Shown in pieces: positions 53,001 through 61,743 of a stretch of 64,000 nt of DNA. Below the pieces are notes generated by a model that saw only the letters and a program-made list of their open reading frames with translations, was not told the origin of the DNA and searched no databases. Within the stretch, counting starts at the first letter, position 1, and every line of letters starts with the position of its first letter. The position numbers and the translations under genes are program-made. Source of the stretch: Cochliopodium minus (Eukaryota > Discosea > Himatismenida > Cochliopodiidae); the NCBI GenBank assembly GCA_024220525.1, contig JAMYWO010000057.1, forward strand, positions 26,991-90,990. Reading direction: 5' to 3'.

Positions 53001-53938
53001 CTAAAAAATTAAACAATTTTCTTTTTTTTCATTTGATTTTCCTATTCTAATCAAGGGAACTATGGTAATTTTAGATTTGTATGAGCAATGTACTGCAACT
53101 GAATAATAGGTATCTTCATCAAAATCAGGAATATCAAGTTCAAAAGAAGTATTCCTGAAGCTAGATGTTATTGAGAATTTCCTCTCGAAAGGGTACAGAA
53201 CAATATCAACAATGTGGTCTTTACAACCAAAAAAAATTTTAATTTCATCTCTCAACATTCCATCTTTTAGAACCTCCCCATCATGATCTATTAATAATAT
53301 AATAATTTTAATTATTAATATATTATTATTAATATATTGATTAATTTTTTTACAAATAATAATTGTATTTTGGAAATGAGGGAAGGCATTTAGATAAATG
53401 AACTCTTTCTCTTTAAATTTTGAAGGAATGAATCCTAATCCTAAATGATAACTAGAATTAACAACTTTAAATTTCCATTTCTTTGTCTTCTTGAAAAAAT
53501 TTCTTTCACTTTTCGACTTTAAACCTTTAATGAGTATGTTTTCTTTTGAAGGTACAGCTGTGTATGGAGAACGATATTTCGTTCCTCTGATAGTTCTTTT
53601 ATAATCTTCCAATTTATAACCTTTCAACCCTCTTTTATCCCATTCATCAGTTTTATAATTCTGAATGAAAATCTCTTTCCAACTACCAATCAATTATTCA
53701 AGATGGAAAGAAAGTTATTCTCAAAGAAATTAAATTCTTATTTTATATACCTCATGTCTTTGCCATATTCATTTTCATATTCGCCAAAATAAAACAGATA
53801 TAATCTTTTCCATATCAAATCATTTCTGCTAATTTCTGTCATTCTTTTATTGGTCAAAGAAAAATTCATCATACTTTGAAAATCAAGGAATGAAAAGATG
53901 ATGAGGGTAGTATTTTTATCAAGAGAATCAAAATTCAT
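53001..53938 (-). CDS. F-box and SPRY-like protein
   Basis: Exon 1 from ATG 53938 has an F-box: 'LIIFSFLDFQSMMNFSLTNK' and then 'WKRLYLFYFGEY'. After the intron comes 'SWKEIFIQNYKTDEWDKRG', a usual F-box sequel. The rest is SPRY-like ('YHLGLGFIPSKF', then, after an intron near 53290-53355, 'DGEVLKDGML' and 'IKIFFGC', 'DIPDFDEDTYYSVAVHC'). F-box/SPRY proteins such as FBXO45 bring targets to ubiquitin ligases. This is one of three F-box or SPRY genes in the window. Confidence 0.65.
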
Positions 53939-54022
53939 TTTTTTTATTCAATAAAATTAATTTTTATAACAATTTAATTTTAATTTTAAAATAAATAGAA
54001 TTATGATTTATATATATGAAAT

Positions 54023-56271
54023 TTAACGATAACCAATTATGGGAAACCAATAATTATTGGGATCTTCTGAATCAGAGTAACAAGTAACTTCGTTTCCATC
54101 TTTAAAGCTTTCATGATGAGAGTGAAGAAAACAACCCAACTTTTTGTGCCTCAACATGAAAGGTTTAAAAAATTCCACAAAAGTTCCATTCTTCACAATG
54201 ATCTCCCAACTCTCTTCTTCTATTCCTTCTTTTGCATCGTCATGCCACTTTGCTGTAACTAATTTCAAAAATATTTTTATATTATTTTTTATTTTTTATT
54301 TTTTATTTCAAATTTTTTATTTTTTATTTCAAATTTTTTATTTCAAATTTTTTAATTTTTATTTTTATTTTAAATTTGAATATTTTTATTTATTTTTATT
54401 TCAAAATTTTACCTTCTTGTTGTTTGGAGACAGGAGAAAGAGAAAGAGGAACGAGATGGAGGTATTTGCCAGAATTATCGTGTCGAAGGCGAACGAGATC
54501 ACCAGTACGAAGAAAGGAAGGAGAAGAAAGAGAAGGGTTCACATGTTGAATGTGCCAACCGTAATCTGCCAACAATTCGTGCATGTAAAATGCATACACC
54601 ATCTGTCCCTTTGATCCACTTTCGTAGAATCTTTCTTTTGAGTACAACCTAATCAAAAAAAATGAATAAAAAAAAATTAAATTTTAAAAATAAAATAATC
54701 AAGTAATAATTAAAAAATGAAAATAAAAATTAATTCTGTTTTTTAAAATGAAAAATAAAAGGTTTATTTGTTTATAAAAGGTTTAAATTTATTTTATTAT
54801 TTTAATTAAAAACATTGTGTTTTTTAAATTTATTAAATTTAAAAAATAAAAAAATGTATTTTATTATTTAAAAAGTTTTATTTATTTATAAACCTAAGAC
54901 CGGAGCTAAGGTGGGTGAAGCGGACATGTTGCATGTATCTGACTCTCATCCTCTTTTTTTCTTTTTTGGCTTCTTCTCTTTTTCTTTTCACCAAAAATTT
55001 CTCATTGTTACAAATTGAAATTGTTTTTTTAATTTCCATTTTGTGTTCTCTTTTTTCCACTATCCTCTTTCCTAAAAAAAAATGTTGTTTTTATCATAAT
55101 AAATATTTTTATTCATTATTAATTTATTTTATTTTTTTATTTTTTTATTTTTTTATTTTTTTTATTATTTTTATTTTTTTATTTATTTATTTTTTTTATT
55201 ATTTTAATTTTTTATTTTTTCATTTATTTATTTTTTTATTTTTGTTCATTTTAAACCTTGGTAAACATGGGAGAGTTGAACAGAGAGATCATGAGTGTAG
55301 GGAGGGTAATGTGCTTTTCGACTAACAACGGCAGAATAATCAACAAATTTGAAAGATTCAAAACATTTCTCCTCTTCTTTTACTCCCATCTTCCACAATG
55401 CCACATTCAATGATCCCTTATTTTTGATTTTATTATTTTTATTATTTTTATTTATTTTTTATTTATTTTATTATTTATTTTATTTATTTTATTTATTTTA
55501 TTTATTTTTATTTATTTATATTTATTTTTATTTATTTTATTTATTTTTATTTATTTATTTATTTATTTATATTTATTTTTATTTACTTATATTTATTTTA
55601 TTTATTTTTATTTATTTTTTTATTTTTTATTTTTTTTTACTTCACCACAATAATGGTTGGCGGAAAGATGACGCAAGGAGAAATCTCTGACAAACAGCCT
55701 TTCGTGATTCATTCTCCACAAAATTTCCAAAAAATCCATAGAGTTTGCTGCAAACGGCACATATCCCGCTTTCACATTCTTTGAAATAAAATTTAACATA
55801 AAAAAATAAAATAAAAATAAAATAATAAATAATAAAAATTTGAAATAAAAATTAAATAATAAATAATAAAAAATTTGAAATAAAAAATTTGAAATTTGAA
55901 AGTTGAAATAAAAATCCAAAAAAAAAATAATATAAATGAAAAATAAAAAAATAAAAAATAAAATGGATAATTAAATGAAAATAAAAATAAAAATAAAAAA
56001 ATATTTTTGAAATTACATCATGTTCCATTTGGGTAAGAGTGAGGAAACCATAACAATCATTGATTTGATCACGCAAAGAAGGATTGAGGTTATGTTTTAA
56101 ATAAAGGCATTGATCATCCCACCCTGTTAAATGTATTTTTGTTTTCTTTGAACATCTCTTCTCCATCTCTTCCCACATCTCTCCTTTCAATATATACACG
56201 TCATGATTACTCATCATCATTTTTCTATTTTATAAATTTTATTATAACTTTTATTTTTATTTTTATTTTTA

Positions 56272-56302
<31 letters not shown>

Positions 56303-56577
56303 ATAACTTTCATTTTTATTTTTATCTTTATTTTAATATTTATTTTTATTTTAATTATATTTTTTATTTTATTTTATTTATTTCTATTTCATTTTATTTT
56401 ATTTATTTTCATTTATTTTTTTATTTTATTTTATTTTACTTGTAGAGATGGTAGAGTTTAAATTGGCGAATAAATTGTTCAACAACAAAAAACCTTTCAT
56501 CTTGTACACCCACATGCATTCTCAGCTTTGATTTGAAATAAATTGATAATGAATTCTTCCAATTTGAACAGACCTTT
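54023..56577 (-). CDS. Glycosyltransferase-like protein fused to MIR domain (5' truncated)
   Basis: The first visible exon (56577 downward) has a splice acceptor but no upstream exon. It carries 'DERFFVVEQFIRQFKLYHLY', and the next has 'MMMSNHDVYILKGEMW'. Both match the gene at 12633-13811 ('DERLFVVEQFVKQFELYHTY' and 'IMLSDSDVYVGRK'). That paralog has a TM and about 140 more residues upstream, which are missing here. Further exons include 'GYVPFAANSMDFLEILWRM'. From about 55070 on, the protein has MIR repeats ('MQHVRFTHLSSGLR', 'GDLVRLRHDNSGKYLHL', 'QQE' then 'VTAKWHDD', 'FFKPFMLRHKKLGCFLHSH'). MIR domains occur in O-mannosyltransferases and SDF2. Probably a broken gene. Confidence 0.55.
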
Positions 56578-56630
56578 TTTTTAACACATTTTAAAATAAA
56601 TTTTTTAAATTAAATTTTTTAATTATTTTA

Positions 56631-56720
56631 TAGAGATGTCCAAAAATATTACAACAGTTTAAAATTTGTTAGTAAACATTTTATATCCGCTAACAAAGTT
56701 GTAATATTTGGACATGTCTA
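56631..56720. mobile_element. MITE-like foldback element (mariner-type ends)
   Basis: A 90-bp near-palindrome. The left arm 'GATGTCCAAAAATATTACAA' pairs with the right arm 'TTGTAATATTTGGACATGTC' with one mismatch and a 2-bp gap, and an inner pair TTTGTTAG / CTAACAAA extends the stem. Both ends are TA, as expected for Tc1/mariner insertion. It lies 54 bp upstream of the truncated glycosyltransferase-MIR gene. A diverged copy is at about 58444-58522. Confidence 0.65.
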
Positions 56721-56808
56721 ATAAATAAACAAAATTATACAATATAGTATTTAACTATTCATCTTTAAATTTTTTTTTATTTTTTTTTTAAGATCATAAA
56801 GAATCTCA

Positions 56809-57775
56809 ATGAAACAAAGTTCAACTTCTTGTTTTTCTCAACACAACATTTTCTTGAAAGGTAAAATAATAAAATAAAAAATAAAAAATGAAATTTAAAA
56901 AAATAAAAAATTAATTTTAATAGAAAATGGAGATGTTTATTCATTTGGAAATAATTATTTTGGACAATGTGGAACAGGAAATACAAGAAATGTACAAACA
57001 CCTACCAAAATAATGAATAATCGGAAAATAAAATCTATTGTCTTGGGACTATATAATTCTTTTTATTTGGAAAGTAAATTTTATTTTTATTCACTATTTT
57101 AATTTTTATTTTTTTATTGTTATATTTTATTTTATTTTTTATTTTATTTTTTTAATTTTAATTTTTAATTTTTAGATGATGGAAATTTGTATGGATGTGG
57201 TAATATTTTATTTAAATGTTTAATATTTTTAATTAATTTATTTAATTTTATTTACTTAGGGAGCAATCATGTTGGACAATTAGGAATAAAAAATAATAAA
57301 ACAATTTTATCAACATTTACATTCATTTATCCAAAGGTTTCTCAAATTTGTGCTTCTGACACACTATTTATTATTCAAAAAGGTAATTTAATTTTACTTT
57401 TTATTCTTATTGAAATTTTAAATTTGAAATTTTATATTTTAAATTTTTATTTATTTTCAAGATTTATTTTTATTCTTCAAATAAAAAACCAATTTTTATT
57501 TAGAGTTTATCAAATAATTTACAAAAAAAAATGTTTTTAAAAAAACTTTCATTAATTTTTAAATAATTTAAATTTTATGAAGAAATTTTTTTCAATTTTT
57601 TTGTTTTATTTTTTTTTAATTATTTAATTTTTATTTTTTAATATTTTTTTAAGATGATGGGAAAATATTTTGGTGTGGAAAATGGGATGGATTAAATGTT
57701 GAAAGTGATGGTTTTACAGAAATAAACATTGATAATGTCATCTCTTTTTCTTGTGGACACGACCATATTTTGTTT
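56809..57775 (+). CDS. RCC1-like repeat protein, 5' part (cut at N 57776)
   Basis: Starts at ATG 56809 ('MKQSSTSCFSQHNIFLK'), with A/T introns and RCC1 blades after it: 'NGDVYSFGNNYFGQCG', then 'DGNLYGCG' with 'SNHVGQLGI', then 'DGKIFWCGKWDGLN' and 'SCGHDHILF'. It ends at the undetermined base 57776, after which the DNA is unrelated. The blades resemble those of the ROCO gene at 17781-24201, so it may be the head of a similar large gene whose rest lies elsewhere. Confidence 0.65.
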
Positions 57776-57776
57776 N

Positions 57777-57801
57777 ACTCGCTACGCTCGTAGAGCACTA
57801 G
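57777..57801. repeat. Partial copy of the 42-bp GC-rich repeat, at contig edge
   Basis: The first bases after the N are 'actcgctacgctcgtagagc', the 3' half of the 42-bp repeat found at 58622 and beyond. Its 5' half is absent. This supports a contig edge or join at the N. Confidence 0.8.
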
Positions 57802-57834
57802 ATTTTGGTTGAAAATTTATAATTTTTATTGTGA

Positions 57835-57970
57835 TTGGATGGATGGAAAAGTTTGGGTATAAGTTTTTTTGTTAGTGAGGTTGGGTTAGAAAAAAAAAAA
57901 ATTAAAAATAATTACTTAGGATGGATGGAATAAAAAGTTGCGGTATAAGTTTTTTTTTGTTAGTGAGGTT
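57835..57970. repeat. Direct repeat block A/B, copy 1
   Basis: Block A contains 'ggatggatggaaaagtttgg' and 'gttagtgagg'; block B contains 'ggatggatggaataaaaagt' and 'gcggtataagt'. Both recur in the same order at 59149-59270, bracketing the GC-rich repeat array. A weaker relative of the block is at 59296-59330. No coding in it. Confidence 0.8.
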
Positions 57971-58621
57971 TGGAAAAGATTTTATTTTTAAAAAATTAAA
58001 TTAGAATGAAAATTTTAATTTGCAAAACTTATTGAGATTAAAAAGATTGTTTCGAAATGTTTATTTATTAAAATGTCTGTGCTTTTTGTTAATGGAGTTT
58101 GGCTTTGAAAATGTAATTAAAATTTTTGAAATAAAATTAAAGATGATTTAAAAGTTTGTTTTCTTACCTAAATTTTAATTAAAGATGGGTTTGGGAAATC
58201 TAAAATTTATTTTGTTTAAAATGAAGCTCACTTCGTTTAGTGTGACTCTTCTCTTGTAGAGCTCTTTAATTAGGGGGGTGAATATTGATTAAATATAAAA
58301 ATAATTTGAAAAGTGTAAATTTTTTTTTAAATATTTAGGATTATTTTAATGTATACCTCACTTAGTTGGGAGTGAGTTGCTTCCAAGTTAAAGAGATTTA
58401 ATGATGAGAATTATTTTATAAAAATAATAAAAGAGCAAAAAAATAGGGATTACAACAGTTTATATTTTTTTAACAAAAATTTTATATCCTCTAACAAAAT
58501 TTGTAAATTTTGGAGAGGTATAGCAAAAAATTAATAAAAAATTTGATCAAAATTAATAATATTTTTTTTTATTTCTTCAAAAAATATTTAAAAAAAATAA
58601 CCAATAATTTAATTTCTTGAA
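57971..58621. other. Non-coding region with degenerate repeats
   Basis: No convincing gene. Contains diverged relatives of the 42-bp repeat at about 58225-58266 and 58353-58395 and a diverged copy of the foldback element. Otherwise A/T-rich. Confidence 0.55.
58444..58522. mobile_element. Diverged second copy of the foldback element
   Basis: Contains 'attacaacagttta' and 'ctaacaaaatttgtaaattt', matching 56649-56709, with degraded ends. It lies on the other side of the N at 57776, which supports both sides coming from the same genome. Confidence 0.5.
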
Positions 58622-59102
58622 TACCTCACTTCGTTCGGCGTGACTCGCTACGCTCGTAGAGCCATTTTTTTTGGTTGAAGATTTATAAATGTGGGGATTT
58701 TTATAAAATATTTGAAAAAAATTTTAAAAGAGAAAAAAAAATTTTAATTTTTTTTAATTTCTTGTATACCTCACTTCGTTCGGCGTGACTCGCTACGCTC
58801 GTAGAGCCCTTGAGTTGGTTGAAGATTTAAAAATAATGAAAAATTTGAATAAAATGCTAAAAGAGAAAAAAGAAATTTATAGAAAAAAATTGTTTTTTTA
58901 TTCAATTTCTTGTATACCTCACTTCGTTCGGCATGACTCGCTACGCTCGTAGAGCCATTTATTTGGTTGAAGATTTATAAATGTGGGGATTTTTTATTAA
59001 ATATTTTGAAAAAAATTTTAAAAGAGAAAAAAAAATTTTTATTTTTTTTAATTTCTTGTATACCTCACTTCGTTCGGCGTGACTCGCTACGCTCGTAGAG
59101 CC
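58622..59102. repeat. Tandem array of ~146-bp units with GC-rich 42-bp core
   Basis: Four near-identical 42-bp cores start at 58622, 58767, 58915 and 59061 (spacing 145, 148, 146). Each contains 'cacttcgttcggc' and the palindrome CTACGCTCGTAG, about 60 percent GC in a background of about 20 percent. Between cores is A/T-rich spacer with the shared words 'ttggttgaagattta' and 'ttaatttcttgta'. Only one base differs between core 3 and the others ('ggcat' for 'ggcgt'). Confidence 0.88.
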
Positions 59103-59148
59103 ATTGATTTGGTTGGAAATTTGTTTATTTTTTATAGGGCTTGGATGG

Positions 59149-59270
59149 ATGGAAAAGTTTGGGTATAAGTTTTTTTGTTAGTGAGGTTGGGTTTGAAAAA
59201 AAAATTAAAATATTTACTTAGGATGGATGGAATAAAAAGTTGCGGTATAAGTTTTTTTTGTTAGTGAGTT
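59149..59270. repeat. Direct repeat block A/B, copy 2
   Basis: Near-identical to 57835-57970, same order and orientation, starting just after the last 42-bp core. The pair brackets about 1.2 kb of repeat DNA. Confidence 0.8.
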
Positions 59271-59635
59271 TATTTTAATAAATAAAAAATTTATAAGATG
59301 GATGGTTGCAAAAGTAAAGGTATAAGTTATTTTTTAAATTGGAGTTCTTATAAATATTAATTAATTAGTTGGTGATTGGAAAAGTAAATAAGGTAATGAG
59401 AGTTTCCTAAAAAAAAATAATTTTCTTTTAAAGTTGAGGAGATGAATGATTGATTGGAAATGTTAAAAAGAATTTTTTTTTAATTTTGAAGTTAATTATT
59501 ATTAATGAGAAAGAATAGAAACTATAAATTTATAATAAAAAATTTGGTTTTTAAAAATTAATTTGGTAAATTTATTTAATAAAAAAAAAAAAGAGTTATT
59601 TTAAAATAAAGATAGATAATTATTTTTTAATTGAT
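59271..59635. other. Non-coding A/T-rich stretch
   Basis: About 365 bp between the second direct repeat and the endonuclease stop. Apart from a weak third block-A relative at 59296-59330, nothing is recognised. Probably the 3' flank of the endonuclease gene. Confidence 0.5.
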
Positions 59636-60822
59636 TTATTTGGTTAAATCAATGAAAATAGAGTTTTTGGAGGAAGGAGAGGTGGAAGAAGAAGTAGTAG
59701 TAGGTAAAGAAAGAGGGGAACGAGATGGAAAGTTTATTCTAAAATAAAGAGATTTAGGGAAAAGTTTGCAAGAGCATTTAGAATTTTTATTGCAATGTTG
59801 TCTACTCATGTTATCAACGTGAGATTCTAAAAGGAGATGATGAGGGTTGATACAAGCTGTATTGTGGCAAAGGTGAGAGGCTTCAAGTCTTTGGTGACTT
59901 TTGAGATTCTCAAACTTGTATTGGTTGGTATACCATAGAACGGCACGAGTGTGGGTAAAATGAATCTTTTGAAAGTCTATTTGAAAAGGAGAATTTGAAG
60001 TTTTACCTGAACAAGAATCCTTAGTTAATGATTGCCAGCAACCTGTTTCACTTTTAATATCAACATTCATCAAAATATTGAAGATTCTTATGGAAAGAGT
60101 TTTTGGATCTTTTTTGGTGATGATGTGAAGAATAGGATGAATTTCTGGATTTTCAAACATCTCAAATGGTACATTGAACACTTGGCTATTTAAATAACTA
60201 TGAATGAAATGTGCTAAAATATAAAATGATAAAGAAAAAATGAAAAAAATAAAGGAATTCAAATTTAAATATTTATTAGAAAAAATTTTTTAAAAAATTA
60301 AATAATAAATTTTTATTTAAAAAAATAAAAATAAAAAGTTTTAATACCTTTTTCTAAAGGTTGATGAACAAAACGAGTTCTTATAATAGGATGAGGGGGA
60401 TTATAAAAAGACTTTTCGTTTGTTCCTCTAAATATTTTTTCTTTTATTGAGGGTAGTTTTACGATTTGTTTGTCGTTATTGTTTTTAGAGGTGTTTTTTT
60501 TGTTGTGAAGAATAGTGCAAAGAGGATTTTTTAATGGTGTTGATTGTTTATCGACTTTCTCAATATTTTGTTTAGTAATTTCAAAGTTTTTTGGAAGAGG
60601 AGTCAAAGAGAAACTGTTGAAAGGTTGTAATTCATCCTCAACTTCAATTAACCTTTTGCTTTTTCTGTTTTTTGGAAGAGGAGGGAAATGGGATATTTTT
60701 GGAGGTTGTACATCGTCCTCAACTTCAATTATCCTTTTGCTTTTTCTGTTTTTTGGAAGAGGAGGGAAAGGAGAACTTTCAATAAGATGTTCATCTATTT
60801 CAATAGTTCTTTTGGTTGTCAT
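59636..60822 (-). CDS. His-Cys box (I-PpoI/zf-His_Me-like) endonuclease
   Basis: Two exons, 60822-60348 and 60213-59636, phase 1, about 350 residues. The C-terminal half has a zinc-binding endonuclease signature: 'SETGCW', then 'ASHLCHNTACINPHHLLLES', 'NMSRQHC' and 'CSCKLF'. This Cys/His arrangement is that of the His-Me finger (HNH superfamily) enzymes such as the homing endonuclease I-PpoI. The N-terminal half is basic and repetitive, with the unit 'PPLPKNRKSKR' followed by 'IEVED' present twice plus partial copies; it may be a nuclear-localisation or DNA-binding part. It is divergent from the Rep-like gene across the 51-bp array. Confidence 0.75.
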
Positions 60823-61743
60823 TTTTTGTTGAAAATCTTTTTTTTTAAAAAATTAATAAATTTGTTGGGGTTTTTTGTTTTCATGAGTTATAAATAAATT
60901 AATGTAAAAAGAATATTTTTTAAAATTTTTGGAAAGAATTTTATTGTTTTACTTTGTTATTTGTTTTTGTAGTTTTTTTTTTTTTTTTTTTACTTTTGTT
61001 TTTTTTCAAGATGAAAGTTTAAACTCAGTTTTCTAAGAAAATTCCTTGTTTATTTTTATTGTGAAAGTTTAAACTCAGTTTTCTAATAAAATTTATTTTT
61101 TTTTTTGTGAAAGTTTAAACTCAATATTCCAAGAAAATTACTAATTTACTTTTTATTGTGAAAGTTTAAACTCATTATTCTAAGAAAATTCCTAGTTTAT
61201 TTTTTTTTGTAAAAGTTTAAACTCAATATTCCAAGAAAATTCCTAGTTTATTTTTTTTTGTAAAAGTTTAAACTGATTATTCCAAGAAAATTCCTAGTTT
61301 ATTTTTTTTTGTGAAAGTTTAAACTCAATATTCCAAGAAAATTCCTAGTTTACTATTTATTGTGAAATTTTAAACTCAATATTCCAAGAAAATTCCTAAT
61401 TTACTTTTTATTGTGAAAGTTTAAACTCATTATTCTAAGAAAATTCCTAGTTTACTATTTATTGTGAAATTTTAAACTGATTATTCCAAGTAATTCCGAG
61501 TTTACTTTTTATTGTAAAAGTTTAAACTGATTATTCCAAGAAAATTCCTAGTTTATTTTTTTTTTGTGAAAGTTTAAAATCAGTTTTCTGATAAAATTCC
61601 TAGTTTAGTTTTTATTGTAAAAGTTTAAACTGATTATTCCAAGAAAATTCCTAGTTTACTATTTATTGTGAAAGTTTAAAACAGTTTTAAATAAATTAAA
61701 ATTATTAAAATTTGAAAAAAAAAAAAAAAAGTAAAAAACAAAA
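60823..61743. promoter_or_regulatory. Intergenic region between endonuclease and Rep genes; candidate origin/promoters
   Basis: About 920 bp between divergent starts. It holds a poly-T tract (about 60970-61000) and the 51-bp array. A single repeat-rich intergenic region between divergent genes is the usual place for origin and promoters in small replicons; the role here is inference. Confidence 0.45.
61011..61690. repeat. Array of about 14 units of ~51 bp with GTTTAAAC (iteron-like)
   Basis: Units start near 61011, 61061, 61107, 61158, 61209, 61260, 61311, 61362, 61413, 61464, 61514, 61566, 61617 and 61668 (last one partial). The conserved part is 'gtgaaagtttaaact' followed by 'ccaagaaaattcctagttta' and then a variable T-rich spacer. 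GTTTAAAC is an 8-bp palindrome, and most units keep it; those at 61362 and 61464 have 'attttaaac' and the one at 61566 ends 'tttaaaat'. The regular spacing is about five helical turns. Confidence 0.9.

Noticed and set aside
55085-55650. Phe/Leu/Tyr-rich plus-strand frames
   Set aside because: Translations of TTTATT repeats in introns of the minus-strand glycosyltransferase-MIR gene.
57777-59102. LTR retrotransposon bounded by the direct repeats
   Set aside because: No gag, reverse transcriptase or integrase coding, no TG..CA ends and no primer-binding site seen.
61011-61690. CRISPR-like array
   Set aside because: Units are about 51 bp with nearly constant sequence throughout and only T-rich variation between them; no distinct spacers, and the DNA is eukaryotic.
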